NCBI GenBank assembly: GCA_019416685.1
Contig: DXWV01000032.1
Span: forward strand, 71,670-135,669
Direction of reading: 5' to 3'
DNA length: 64,000 nucleotides
Source: Bacteroides sp.
GTDB lineage: Bacteria > Bacteroidota > Bacteroidia > Bacteroidales > Bacteroidaceae
This document shows, piece after piece, positions 19,272 through 29,071 of this stretch. Each line of letters opens with the position of its first letter. Positions within the stretch are counted from its first letter, which is position 1. The notes beneath the pieces are model-generated. The model was given only the letters and a program-made list of their open reading frames with translations. It ran no database searches and had not been told where the DNA came from. The position numbers and the translations under genes are program-made.

Positions 19272-19560
19272 TTTTGTATAAAAGGTCATAGTCTATATAA
19301 TAGATTAACAATGTTAATTTGAAGCCCTTTTCTCTATGCTCATATAGTTCTACTTATTGAATGTGCATTCTTTAATTAAGGCTCTTTTTTCTTTATATTT
19401 TTTATGTCCCCATCCGTTTTTACTGATTCTTATTCTGTTTAGTAATTTTGAGTATCTAATGTTGGGTGTTTTTGCCCCCATGTTTTTGGGTTTATGGAAT
19501 TTGTTGTCATATTAATTGCCCTAATCATTGAATGATTGGTAGATAGCTATTTGTGGGCTG

Positions 19561-19593
19561 GGGACATGAATGGACTAAAAAGGGACATGAATG
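19561..19593 (+). promoter_or_regulatory. Candidate HTCS operator: two direct GGGACATGAATG repeats
   Basis: GGGACATGAATG occurs at 19561-19572 and at 19582-19593, a 21-bp period (two helical turns), so both copies lie on the same face of the DNA. The downstream copy ends about 55 bp before the -7 box of the GLUG-SusCD operon. The same core is found in front of the GH38 gene. Direct-repeat sites are typical for AraC-family DNA-binding domains. Confidence 0.5.
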
Positions 19594-19647
19594 TACACCT
19601 GTGCATTAATAGTTTTTTAATATATTGTTTATTTGTTTGCACTTCCA

Positions 19648-19655
19648 TATCTTTG
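19648..19655 (+). promoter_or_regulatory. -7 box (TATCTTTG) of the GLUG-SusC-SusD operon
   Basis: Exact TAnnTTTG match, 46 bp before the ATG at 19694. There is no TTTG at the usual -33 distance (the two nearby TTTGs at 19632 and 19636 are too close), as expected for a promoter that needs an activator. Confidence 0.55.
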
Positions 19656-19693
19656 TCATAAAGTATTAATCGTTATTTTAAATTTTAATAGTT

Positions 19694-22600
19694 ATGAAAA
19701 CAAAGTTACTTTATGCAAAGACAGCGATGTTTGCTTTAGCTTGTTTTTCTTCTGTTGGTGTTTGGGGGCAAACTAAGATTACAGATGAGAATGGCTTGAA
19801 AGCTATTGCAGAGAATCTGGCTGGTGATTATGTTCTGGAGAACAATATTACTTTATCAGGCGAGTGGGAACCTATTGGTACAAATGATGCTCCGTTTACC
19901 GGTACTATTGATGGTAAAGGACATACTATTTATGGGTTAAAGATCAATCTTCCCGAACAAAATTCTGTAGGTTTTATTGGTGCTGCTAAAATAGAAGAGG
20001 TGTCTTCTACGAAAACTACCGTGAAAAATCTACGTTTAGTTGGGGTTGAAATTACAGGTCGCCAGGATGTAGGTGCCGTTATTGGTAATTCATATGGTGC
20101 CAGAGTCAGTGAATGTTATACTTCTGGGCTTGTTTATGGATGGGACCACACCGGTGGTATCATTGGAGGTACAAAGAAAGTATCTGATGATATTATGACC
20201 GAAGTGTCTAATTGCTATTCCAATGCGGCTGTTGTCAGTTCCAGTTATCAAGCTGGTGGTATTATTGGTGCAAGTAATAACGCTGTAGTAGATCATTGTT
20301 ATTTTGCAGGAGTTGCAACTTGTTCTCAAGGTCGTTCAGGAGGAATAGTAGCGTTGAATGATGGTAATAGCTTAACTATTGCTAATTGTGTGGTATTATC
20401 TTCTTATATTAAAGCAGGCAGTGGTGATGCAGGTGGTGCGAATGCTATTTTAGGAGCAGATAATCCTGCTGAAGATAGTAATGCTGTCAGCACTATTAGC
20501 CAGAGTTATTCTTGGAGTGGTTTGAAATTGTATGAGAATAATGTAGAGAAAGCACGTACAAATAATGCAAATGATTCTTACGATGGAGGTTATATTGAAT
20601 TAAATGAATTAAAGACTGCTCAATTTTGGTTGACTGAAGCGGCATTTGATGCAGGGATATGGATTGTAAATGAAAATGCATATCCATCATTGCCAAATAT
20701 TCAAACTCCGTTAGAAAACGGTTTATATATTCCTTCCTTCCCGGAAAGATGTTTACCCGGAAAAACTTTCAATGCTACAGTTGTATCTGCTTCCGGTAAA
20801 ACTATTACTTATACAAGTTCTAATCCTGAGATTGCTACTATCGATGCCACCGGACTGGTTACTTTTATAAAAGATGGTAAAACTACTCTTACTTTCTCGG
20901 ATCAGGGTGATGACTATGTAAAAGGAGTAGAAAGGACCTATGAACTGGAAGTAAAAGGCGTTGCTTATACCATCATGAATGAAGAAGACCTGAGATGTAT
21001 GAAATATGACTTGGCAGGTGACTTCAAATTGGGTGCTGACATTCATCTGACTAAAGATTGGGAATTGATGGACGTCTTTACCGGCACATTGGATGGTCAG
21101 GGATATGCAATTCATGGTTTACGTTTTGTAAATGAAGATCAAGGACGTGTAGGTTTGTTTGGTGAAGCAACAGGAGCTACTATAAAAAGAGTTGGTATTG
21201 TAGGTGCTTATCTAAATGGTAATGAAGATGTAGGTACAATTGTGGGATATGCAAGTGGATGTAATATTTCCGAATGTTATGTAGATCATTCTTCCTATAT
21301 TGCTGGTCGGGATCATATTGGATCTATCGTTGGTAAAGTAGAAAAGAGAGAGATAGAGCAGGAGGGGTCTACTGAAAAGATATCAATTGGAACTGTTGTA
21401 AGTGACTGTTACTCTATGGCTAAAATTTATTCAAGAGAATATCAGGCTGGTGGTATTATTGGAGTGATTAATCACGGTACAGTAGAAAGATGTTATTTTT
21501 CCGGAAATGTAAGAGCAATGAAAGGACGTGCCGGAGGTATTTTCTCGATGGTTGATGCAGATGGCGCAGTATTTGTGAAAAACAATGTTTGTTTAGCAAG
21601 TGGTATTTTCTGTAGTGAAGCTACCTATTGTATCGGTGAGAATGGGCGTATTTCAACTGCTACTCTTAGTGATAACTATGTTGATTATTATGCTTCTTAT
21701 AGAGGAGCTGATTTGGGCTCTTCGGCTCCTGCTGATAGTTATGATAGCGCTGGTAATGATGGTGAGACTCTTTCAGCCGATGAAGTACTTTCTTCAGAAT
21801 TTTATATGTCAGATGCAATGAAGTGGGATTTTGAAAATGTATGGACTTTTATCGAAGGTGGTGATGGTAATATGTATCCGATTTTGAAATGTCAACAGTC
21901 AAAAGAAATGACCCCGGTTATTTATGGTATACCTGAGCCTGCATTCTTGATTCAGAAATCTGATCTTACTTCTCTCGAAAATATAAATATAGAGAGAATA
22001 AAATCGACTTGTGGACAAAAACTGAATTTTGAAGTCACAGAAGGTAAGAAATATGTTTATATTGATGGTCCTTATTTAGATTTGACCGGTGAAATAATTG
22101 AAGGTGAATCATTTGCTACAGTTTCAATAACTCCTGAAGTTGAAATAGCTGGGGTAAAAACATCTGAGACTAACTCTTTTGACATTAAGTTAATGGGACA
22201 ATCGTATGTTTTCGAGATTAATACTGTACAGGATTTATTGGATGTTAATGATAAGTTGTTTGCTAACTTCCGTTTAATGTCAGATATCGATATGACGGGA
22301 GTTGAATTTAGAGGAATTGGTTCTCTGGAAGCTCCATTTGTTGGGACTTTTGATGGTAATGGATTTAGTATTTTGAATCCGGTGGTTATTACAAATGATG
22401 ATAATACGAAGGGATTCTTTAATGCGACTAAGGGAGCTAAAATCATGAAACTGGGTATTGTGGATTTCTCTTTTAGTGGTTCTCAAACCAGTGGTAATAA
22501 GAGTACGGATTTGGGTGGATTTGCAGGCTCTGCAAAAGAAACTACATTTGACCAATGTTATTTAACAGGAAAAGTCGTAGGACGTGATCATGTCGGTGGA

Positions 22601-23449
22601 TTCATTGGCGGTAATTGTGCTAACGTTACCATAACCGACTCATATGTAGATGTAGAGGTCTTAGCTTATAGTCAGGCTGGAGGTTTCTTCGGAGTAGCTT
22701 CTGGCAATGTAACAATGAAGAACTGTTATTTTGCAGGTAGTGTGAAGTTGGATCCTGCTCGAAATTATGGTTGGGTCGGTGGATTTGTAGGTCTGGTTGA
22801 CGCTGATAATATTACAGTTACTATTGAAAACTGTGTTTCTATTGGAGATCTTCGCGGAAATGCGGCTGCAGGTTCATTTATCGGTGCTAATGGAGGTGAT
22901 CAAGAGAACAATCCACGTGCTATTATTAATTTTACAGGAAATATTTACCACTCAGAAGCTGAAAAGATGTTGATGGATGAAGGTAAGTATTCTGAAAATG
23001 ACTGGGAGACTAAGAAATTTCCAACGAAAGAGGGAGGAATTGTAGTTAAACCTACAGAACGTTACTCTAACGATTTAGGAAAGAATCAATTTTATACACA
23101 AGCACTTTATGAAGCAGCTTCATTTGATTTTGATAATATTTGGTTTATCGAAGAGGGTGTCGGTTATCCTACATTGAAAAATGTACCGAAGAAAGGTCCT
23201 GGAGTTGGTATTGTTCAAGTTATCGATAAAGAGAAATCATATATCGTATCTGTTTTTGATAATGCAATTACTATTTCAGGCATAGAGGATGCTGCAAAAG
23301 TAACTCTTTACAATATGAATGGGCAAGTTATATCTCAGGGGGCTACTACGGGAGAAAATATACAACTTTATACTACCGGAAAAGGCTTTTATATTGTTCG
23401 TATTATCGAAAATAGCTCTGTGACTTCTATAAAATTAGTCGTTGAATAA
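19694..23449 (+). CDS. Secreted GLUG-repeat (beta-helix-like) protein with T9SS-like tail
   Basis: 1251 residues; signal peptide about 1-25 (ending VWGQ). Three GLUG-type blocks (about 30-340, 425-730 and 835-1160) share one layout: a DFKLGADIHLT-like opening, FTGTIDGKGHTIYGLKI, VKNLRLVGVEITG, VGAVIGNS, a CY strand, AGGIIG and a CYFAG strand. Such repeats are expected to form an elongated beta-solenoid. A Big-like domain (about 345-420, TYTSSNPEIATIDATG) separates the first two. The end (about 1175-1251, LYNMNGQVISQG, GFYIVRI) is a T9SS type A-like domain. It is the first gene of the susCD operon. I see no catalytic motif, so a glycan-binding or adhesive surface role is only a guess. The 2304-residue protein at 39925 carries the same repeats. 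Confidence 0.85.
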   Translation: MKTKLLYAKTAMFALACFSSVGVWGQTKITDENGLKAIAENLAGDYVLENNITLSGEWEPIGTNDAPFTGTIDGKGHTIYGLKINLPEQNSVGFIGAAKIEEVSSTKTTVKNLRLVGVEITGRQDVGAVIGNSYGARVSECYTSGLVYGWDHTGGIIGGTKKVSDDIMTEVSNCYSNAAVVSSSYQAGGIIGASNNAVVDHCYFAGVATCSQGRSGGIVALNDGNSLTIANCVVLSSYIKAGSGDAGGANAILGADNPAEDSNAVSTISQSYSWSGLKLYENNVEKARTNNANDSYDGGYIELNELKTAQFWLTEAAFDAGIWIVNENAYPSLPNIQTPLENGLYIPSFPERCLPGKTFNATVVSASGKTITYTSSNPEIATIDATGLVTFIKDGKTTLTFSDQGDDYVKGVERTYELEVKGVAYTIMNEEDLRCMKYDLAGDFKLGADIHLTKDWELMDVFTGTLDGQGYAIHGLRFVNEDQGRVGLFGEATGATIKRVGIVGAYLNGNEDVGTIVGYASGCNISECYVDHSSYIAGRDHIGSIVGKVEKREIEQEGSTEKISIGTVVSDCYSMAKIYSREYQAGGIIGVINHGTVERCYFSGNVRAMKGRAGGIFSMVDADGAVFVKNNVCLASGIFCSEATYCIGENGRISTATLSDNYVDYYASYRGADLGSSAPADSYDSAGNDGETLSADEVLSSEFYMSDAMKWDFENVWTFIEGGDGNMYPILKCQQSKEMTPVIYGIPEPAFLIQKSDLTSLENINIERIKSTCGQKLNFEVTEGKKYVYIDGPYLDLTGEIIEGESFATVSITPEVEIAGVKTSETNSFDIKLMGQSYVFEINTVQDLLDVNDKLFANFRLMSDIDMTGVEFRGIGSLEAPFVGTFDGNGFSILNPVVITNDDNTKGFFNATKGAKIMKLGIVDFSFSGSQTSGNKSTDLGGFAGSAKETTFDQCYLTGKVVGRDHVGGFIGGNCANVTITDSYVDVEVLAYSQAGGFFGVASGNVTMKNCYFAGSVKLDPARNYGWVGGFVGLVDADNITVTIENCVSIGDLRGNAAAGSFIGANGGDQENNPRAIINFTGNIYHSEAEKMLMDEGKYSENDWETKKFPTKEGGIVVKPTERYSNDLGKNQFYTQALYEAASFDFDNIWFIEEGVGYPTLKNVPKKGPGVGIVQVIDKEKSYIVSVFDNAITISGIEDAAKVTLYNMNGQVISQGATTGENIQLYTTGKGFYIVRIIENSSVTSIKLVVE

Positions 23450-23484
23450 TGATTGTTTATTGGTTGAAATTTTGTATGAATTAA

Positions 23485-23523
23485 GAGATCGTGGCAGTAG
23501 AGTTTACTACTGTCACAATCTCT
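23485..23523 (+). terminator. Hairpin between the GLUG gene and susC (partial terminator or processing site)
   Basis: GAGATCGTGGCAGTAG at 23485-23500 pairs with CTACTGTCACAATCTC at 23507-23522 (16 positions, one mismatch, one G-U; 6-base loop). No long T-tract follows, so it may reduce rather than stop transcription into susC, or protect an mRNA end. Confidence 0.5.
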
Positions 23524-23674
23524 CCTTATAATAAAAGAAACTTAGTTAACCCAGATTGAAAGACGCGACACTTTTCTTTTAGATGTTTATTCTTCTCAGT
23601 TTTTGATAATTAGACAGATTGTTCTCATTCATTTAAGGATAAAATTAACTTTAAATAGATTTAGTAAAAAACTT

Positions 23675-26600
23675 ATGAATTCAAATGGATTTATTACATT
23701 AGGAAGAGGTATTGTATGTCTTTTCTTATTAACTATCTCTCTGATGATACAGGCGGTAAATCCTGTAAAAGTAACCGGACGTGTGACGGATACGACAGGG
23801 GAATTAATGATTGGTGTAACTATTCAGGAAAAGGGTACTTCCAACGGAACTATCACAGACATGAATGGTTCGTATAGCCTGACGCTTACATCCAAAGACC
23901 CGGTGTTAGTAGTTAGTTATATAGGCTATCAGACATTGGAAAAAAAGGTAAATGGGAATGTGCTTGACATCACATTGCAAGATGATGTGACCACATTGGA
24001 CGAGGTACAAGTAGTAGGTTATGGTACGATGCGTAAGGTCTCAGTGGTAGGTGCTCAATCTACTTTAAAAATGGAACATATTAAAGCTCCAGTTGCTAAT
24101 ATGGGATCTATTTTAGCTGGTCGTATTTCTGGTTTGGTTGCTGTGCAGCGTACAGGTGTACCAGGACAAGATGACTCTGACATTTGGATTCGTGGTATTT
24201 CTTCTATGACCAATACCAATAAAGGTCCGTTGATTTTGGTAGATGGTATTGAACGCGATTTCAAACAACTAGATCCGGAAGATATTGAGTCTGTTACGGT
24301 TTTGAAAGATGCGGCTTCTACAGCTGTTTATGGCGTACGTGGTGGTAATGGGGTAATTCTTATAACGACGAAGCCTGGAGTCGTAAGTGAACCCAAATTC
24401 TCTGTTGATTATTATGAAGGTTTTACTCGTTTGACTCGAGTACCGGATCTGGTAGATGGTTTTGAATATATGGATGCTGTGAATGAAGCATATAAGAACA
24501 CATTTGGTGCACCTTATTATTCCGAACAATATATTACAAATACTAAGATGGCAAATGGTGTTATTCCTAATACCAGCAATGACCGTACGGTTAATAAATA
24601 TCTCTACCCGAATGTGGACTGGATGAAAGAGTTGTATAAAGATTATGGACGTAATCGTCGTGCTAATCTGAATGTTCGTGGTGGTGCTCCTAATGCTTCT
24701 TATTATATTTCACTTTCTTACTATGATGAATCTGGTTTGACCAAAACAGATCCTAAGCAACCTTACAATACAGAGATATCTTATAATCGTTATAATTTCT
24801 TGACAAATATTAGTTTGAAAGCAACCAAGAAAACTACACTTGATGTGGGAGTAAATGGCTGGTTTTCAAGTGGAAATTATCCGGCAGTTAAATTAGACGA
24901 TATTTTTAAAAGAGCTATGATGATTAATCCGGTAATCTATCCGGTGGAATATCCTGATGGAAGTAACCCGGGATTTAGTGCATATCAGCGTGAGTTTGAT
25001 AGTCCATATGTAACACTGACACGTAGAGGTTATCAGACTGAATATAAAACACAAATTAATTCTAATTTAAAAATATCACAAGATCTTGACTTTTGGAATT
25101 GGAGTAAAGGTCTTAAAGTACATGCTTTGATGGCGTTTGATGTTCGTGCTGAACAATGGTTGAATTACAACGTAGATGACAGTACCTGGAAACCGGCGGG
25201 AAGAAAGAATGGAGATGTGTGGGTTGATGATGATAATCTTTATGATGAAGCTGGTAACCTGATTTTACAAGAAGAATATAAAGGTAATTCAACTGTTAAT
25301 TTTGGAAGAGAAAAGAAAGTATATCGTACATTTTATGCAGAAGCAGCTTTGAATTATAACCGTGTATTTGCTGGTTTACATAGTGTAACGGGACTTGTCT
25401 TATTCAATATGCGTGATTATCGCGATGCTAATGAAGATACTTTAATCAAATCATTACCTTATAAGCAGATGAGTATTTCCTCTCGTATTGCTTATTCTTA
25501 TAATGATCGTTATTTTATAGAAGGTAATATTGGTTACACAGGGTCCGAGAATTTCTCACCGGGCAATCGTTTTGGATTCTTTCCTGCCGGTGCTATAGGT
25601 TGGGTACCTTCTAATGAGGCTTTTTGGGAACCAATTGCAAGGTACATTCCTTTTTTAAAGTTCCGTTATTCACATGGTTTAGTAGGTAGTGATAGTTTGG
25701 GCGATACTCGTTTTGGTTTTGAGACAGAGATATCCGGTAAAGGCGGCTATAGTAACTCTTGGGGGCAAGGTGGTATTGGTATTACTAAATATGGCTATCA
25801 AGCTCGTTGGTGTACAATTCTTAAACAAGATTTGGGTATTGAAGTTAATTTCCTGAATAATGATTTAGCTTTTGTATTTGATTTATTTAAAGAACGTCGT
25901 GATAAAATCTTTGTATCGCGCAATAATTTACCGTTATATGCCGGCTTTGCCGTAGGAGCTTCAGGTAATGTAGGTATAGTAGAAAATAAAGGTTTTGAAG
26001 CATCATTTGAATATAATCATCAATTTGGTAAAGATTGGATCGTTTCTTTACGTGGTAATTTTACCATGAATCAGGATGAGATCATTGAAAATGCAGAACC
26101 AGCACCTGCTTATCCATGGTTAGAGAAGAGAGGTACAAATGTCCTTGCACGTTTTGGATATATTGCCGAAGGGTTGTATGAAAGTGAAGCAGAGATAAAA
26201 GAGAGAAATATAACTCAGTTTGGAGAAACCTATCCCGGACAATTGGTTAAACCAGGTGATATTAAGTATAAGGATTTAAATGGTGATGGCCATATCGATG
26301 AATATGATATGTGTAAGATTGGTCGCGGTGATGTACCTAAATATTATTATGGATTTGGTGGTGATTTCCGTTATAAGAATGTAGGTATAGGTATTTTATT
26401 CCAAGGAACAGCAGGTGCTGATCGTGTAATGGATGGTTCTGGTATTCGTCCATTTACAAGTTCTACCGGAGGTGGTACTCTGTATTCCAATATAACGGAT
26501 CGTTGGAGTGCGGATAATCCTTCCAATGATGATGTATTCTATCCACGTTTAGCATGGTCTTCTGCTGACCCTTCTAATATCAATAATTTCCAGACCAGTA

Positions 26601-26836
26601 CATGGTGGCAGAAAGATATGAGTTTTTTACGTCTGAAACAATTTACCGTATCTTATTATTTCCCTAAGTCATGGTCAAAAAAGAGTTTTTTGAATGGTGG
26701 GCGGTTTTATGTTATGGGGTCTAATGTCTTTACGTTTAGTAAGTTCAAATTATGGGATCCGGAGTTGAATACGAATAATGGTATTTCTTATCCGAATGTA
26801 TCTTCATATACTATTGGAGTTGCTATTAATCTTTAA
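23675..26836 (+). CDS. SusC-family TonB-dependent glycan transporter
   Basis: 1053 residues from ATG 23675, chosen because a hydrophobic signal (GIVCLFLLTISLMIQ) follows; the frame is open back to 23603 with 24 further residues that look like leader sequence. Domains: carboxypeptidase-regulatory-like domain (about 30-110, VTGRVTDTTGELMIGVTI), TonB-box region near LDEVQVVGYGT, plug (about 115-235) with the family signature VTVLKDAASTAVYGVRGGNG, then a 22-strand barrel ending in SSYTIGVAINL. It imports oligosaccharides across the outer membrane with TonB energy and pairs with the SusD encoded 31 bp downstream. There is no N-terminal STN domain, so it should not signal to an anti-sigma factor, in agreement with control by the HTCS. 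Confidence 0.96.
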   Translation: MNSNGFITLGRGIVCLFLLTISLMIQAVNPVKVTGRVTDTTGELMIGVTIQEKGTSNGTITDMNGSYSLTLTSKDPVLVVSYIGYQTLEKKVNGNVLDITLQDDVTTLDEVQVVGYGTMRKVSVVGAQSTLKMEHIKAPVANMGSILAGRISGLVAVQRTGVPGQDDSDIWIRGISSMTNTNKGPLILVDGIERDFKQLDPEDIESVTVLKDAASTAVYGVRGGNGVILITTKPGVVSEPKFSVDYYEGFTRLTRVPDLVDGFEYMDAVNEAYKNTFGAPYYSEQYITNTKMANGVIPNTSNDRTVNKYLYPNVDWMKELYKDYGRNRRANLNVRGGAPNASYYISLSYYDESGLTKTDPKQPYNTEISYNRYNFLTNISLKATKKTTLDVGVNGWFSSGNYPAVKLDDIFKRAMMINPVIYPVEYPDGSNPGFSAYQREFDSPYVTLTRRGYQTEYKTQINSNLKISQDLDFWNWSKGLKVHALMAFDVRAEQWLNYNVDDSTWKPAGRKNGDVWVDDDNLYDEAGNLILQEEYKGNSTVNFGREKKVYRTFYAEAALNYNRVFAGLHSVTGLVLFNMRDYRDANEDTLIKSLPYKQMSISSRIAYSYNDRYFIEGNIGYTGSENFSPGNRFGFFPAGAIGWVPSNEAFWEPIARYIPFLKFRYSHGLVGSDSLGDTRFGFETEISGKGGYSNSWGQGGIGITKYGYQARWCTILKQDLGIEVNFLNNDLAFVFDLFKERRDKIFVSRNNLPLYAGFAVGASGNVGIVENKGFEASFEYNHQFGKDWIVSLRGNFTMNQDEIIENAEPAPAYPWLEKRGTNVLARFGYIAEGLYESEAEIKERNITQFGETYPGQLVKPGDIKYKDLNGDGHIDEYDMCKIGRGDVPKYYYGFGGDFRYKNVGIGILFQGTAGADRVMDGSGIRPFTSSTGGGTLYSNITDRWSADNPSNDDVFYPRLAWSSADPSNINNFQTSTWWQKDMSFLRLKQFTVSYYFPKSWSKKSFLNGGRFYVMGSNVFTFSKFKLWDPELNTNNGISYPNVSSYTIGVAINL

Positions 26837-26867
26837 TAAAACTACAGAACTCAATTAATTTTTTATT

Positions 26868-28892
26868 ATGAAGAAAATTGTAAAAAGTATATTTGCAGCC
26901 GCGCTGTCCATGATGGTCTGCACGTCTTGTGAGAGTTATTTTGACAGTGTGCCCTCCAATGTTATTTCTTTGGACGCTGTTTTCTCAAATAGGGGATTAG
27001 CATTGCAGTGGCTATCCAATACTTATTCTTATTTGCCGGATGAAACCAGCCAGAATTATACGGGTGGAGATGACGAGACAAAAGGTATTTGGACACCTGC
27101 CTGTTTGGAAGCCAAACTACCTTGGGATCAGTGTAATTCTAATCATGTTATTTTGGGCACATTATATCCTTCTACAGGTTATGTAGAAAACATGTGGAAA
27201 TCTTATTATAAAGGTATTCAAAAAGCAAATATCTATATGGCTAATATTGACCGTTGTACAGCAATGGAGGAGTATGAACGGGTATGGTCGAAAGCTGAAG
27301 CACGTGCTTTACGTAGTATCTATTATTATAATCTATTTAAATTGTATGGTCCTTTTGTAATCATTGGAGATGAAGTCTTTGATGTTGAAGGAGATGTAGA
27401 TGCTATGATGCGTGAACGTAGTTCTGTAGATGAGTGTGTGGATTACATGGTAGGTGAATTTGATGCTATTTTAGCAGAGGGTAAACTAAAGTCTCATTTT
27501 GGTGACGATGGAGGTATGAATCCACAATTTGCCGGTAATGTTACGAAAGAAGCGGTTGAAGCGATTCGTTCGGAACTTTTGTTTTATGCCGCCAGTCCTC
27601 TATTTAACGGTGATCCTTATTACAAGAATCTTACAAATGTAGACGGAAAACACCTTTTCCCTCAGACTTATAGTGAAGAAAAATGGCGAAAAGCAAAGGA
27701 AGCCGCCGAGTGTTTTATAAAAAATAATTCTGGTTTTCAGTTGCTTTATTTAGATAAAAAAGGTGCTATAGCATCGGATGTAGCTTCTTCATGTCCCTAT
27801 ACTTCAGTAACACAGGCGCCACTTGGAAGGACTGAAAACACAGAAATGATTTTCTTTAGAACAGGTGGTGATTGGAATATTTATTATACAATGACCCCTA
27901 AACATAGTGGTATTACAAATGCTAATTCAGGTGGTGGCGCTTTAGCAGCTCCTTTACAGATGGTAGATTTATATTTTACGGAAAATGGACTCGACATTGA
28001 TAAAGATCCAGACTATTTTACGTATAAAGATGAGGATTTGACTGCAACTGGTGCTGCCGCTAAAATGACCAGCCAGAATGTTGCTCAAAACCCATTTTCT
28101 AAAGTGGTTTATTTCAGACCGGATTCAAAGCATAGAATTATGAAACAGTTTTATAACCGTGAACCTCGTTTTTATGCCGCTTTTACTTTTCAAAATCGTA
28201 GATGGGATTTAGATGATAAGTTAGTCTATTATACAGACTTTTCGTTGAATGGAAATTCTGGTCAAGCGAAGAATGGACATGACTATCCAAGATCTGGAGT
28301 GTTGGTTCGTAAAAAAAGAACAAATGTTTCAGGTGTAAATTATTACGTTTATATCCGTTTGTCAGAAATTTATTTGAATTATGCAGAGGCATGCTGTGAA
28401 CTAGGAGATGTTGGTACAGCCATTAATTATGTGAATAAAATTCGTTTGAGAGCCGGTATTCCTGAATATAAGGGGACATTAGCAGAAGATATGACTCCAA
28501 AAGATAAACGTGGTTTTGACAGGATTATTTTAGATTCATATGATAAAGAGTTTGTAAAAAAAGTAGTTTACCGCGAACGTCTGCTCGAGTTAGCTTATGA
28601 AAACCATCATTACTTCGATGTGCGTCGTTGGGGTGTAGGCGGTATGGAACAAGGTGACGGTTGGGTTTATCCATCTTGGCATAGAGGTGGCGAAGGTGGC
28701 GATATGGTTGGCTTTGATGTGACTATTGATATGGCTTCAGATGATGCAGAAAACCCATTACTTTTTTACAAACGTAAGGTTTGGGAAACTCGTATCTACT
28801 CGAAACGTATGAGTTTATTCCCTATTCCTCAAACTGAGATAAATAGAAATAACAAGATTGTACAGAATACAGGCTGGGAAAGTGAAATGTAA
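26868..28892 (+). CDS. SusD-family outer-membrane glycan-binding lipoprotein
   Basis: 674 residues. Lipoprotein signal with Cys21 in MVCTSCESYFD, followed by an acidic residue as in Bacteroidetes surface-export signals. SusD helical (TPR-like) scaffold: LQWLSNTYSYLP, a WKSYYKGIQKANIYMANID segment near 115, EARALRSIYYYNLFKLYGP near 145, YVYIRLSEIYLNYAEACCE near 495, and RERLLELAYENHHYFDVRRWG near 570, ending in RNNKIVQNTGWESEM. It is longer than archetypal SusD (about 550 residues), suggesting an extra loop or binding region. It forms the lid of the SusC transporter encoded immediately upstream. A hairpin lies downstream before GH92. Confidence 0.96.
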   Translation: MKKIVKSIFAAALSMMVCTSCESYFDSVPSNVISLDAVFSNRGLALQWLSNTYSYLPDETSQNYTGGDDETKGIWTPACLEAKLPWDQCNSNHVILGTLYPSTGYVENMWKSYYKGIQKANIYMANIDRCTAMEEYERVWSKAEARALRSIYYYNLFKLYGPFVIIGDEVFDVEGDVDAMMRERSSVDECVDYMVGEFDAILAEGKLKSHFGDDGGMNPQFAGNVTKEAVEAIRSELLFYAASPLFNGDPYYKNLTNVDGKHLFPQTYSEEKWRKAKEAAECFIKNNSGFQLLYLDKKGAIASDVASSCPYTSVTQAPLGRTENTEMIFFRTGGDWNIYYTMTPKHSGITNANSGGGALAAPLQMVDLYFTENGLDIDKDPDYFTYKDEDLTATGAAAKMTSQNVAQNPFSKVVYFRPDSKHRIMKQFYNREPRFYAAFTFQNRRWDLDDKLVYYTDFSLNGNSGQAKNGHDYPRSGVLVRKKRTNVSGVNYYVYIRLSEIYLNYAEACCELGDVGTAINYVNKIRLRAGIPEYKGTLAEDMTPKDKRGFDRIILDSYDKEFVKKVVYRERLLELAYENHHYFDVRRWGVGGMEQGDGWVYPSWHRGGEGGDMVGFDVTIDMASDDAENPLLFYKRKVWETRIYSKRMSLFPIPQTEINRNNKIVQNTGWESEM

Positions 28893-28967
28893 TTAGCTCC
28901 TTTTTTATAAAACTCATATTGAAGTTTCTTGTAAATGCATTTACGCGTTTACTTTTCAAAGGAATCG

Positions 28968-29042
28968 GAGAGCATGTCGTAAAACTCGATTGGTCTTTAT
29001 AGCTTAATGGCATAATTTGGATTTATGGCATGCTCTCTTTTT
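28968..29042 (+). terminator. Hairpin with T-tract between susD and GH92
   Basis: GAGAGCATG at 28968-28976 pairs with CATGCTCTC at 29029-29037, followed by TTTTTG. The loop is long (about 52 bases). In a 179-bp gap it is likely a partial terminator that sets transporter transcripts above enzyme transcripts. Confidence 0.5.
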
Positions 29043-29071
29043 GTATCAAAAATTATAGTTAAAGTTAGAAA

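Larger units (their letters stand above)
19001..19693. other. 693-bp non-coding regulatory gap upstream of the GLUG-SusC-SusD operon
   Basis: No supported gene. It is very A+T-rich. In order it contains twin palindromes (19235-19271, possible HTCS terminator), an inverted, one-base-different copy of the operator core (TTTATGTCCCC, 19401-19411), two direct copies of GGGACATGAATG (19561-19593) and a TATCTTTG promoter box (19648-19655). The transcript leader before the 19694 start is short (about 35-40 bases). Confidence 0.7.

Noticed and set aside
27788..27797. Another exact TTCATGTCCC (operator core, reverse strand) inside susD
   Set aside because: It encodes SSCPY in the conserved susD frame, has no promoter box near it, and one chance match to a 10-mer in 64 kb is not surprising.
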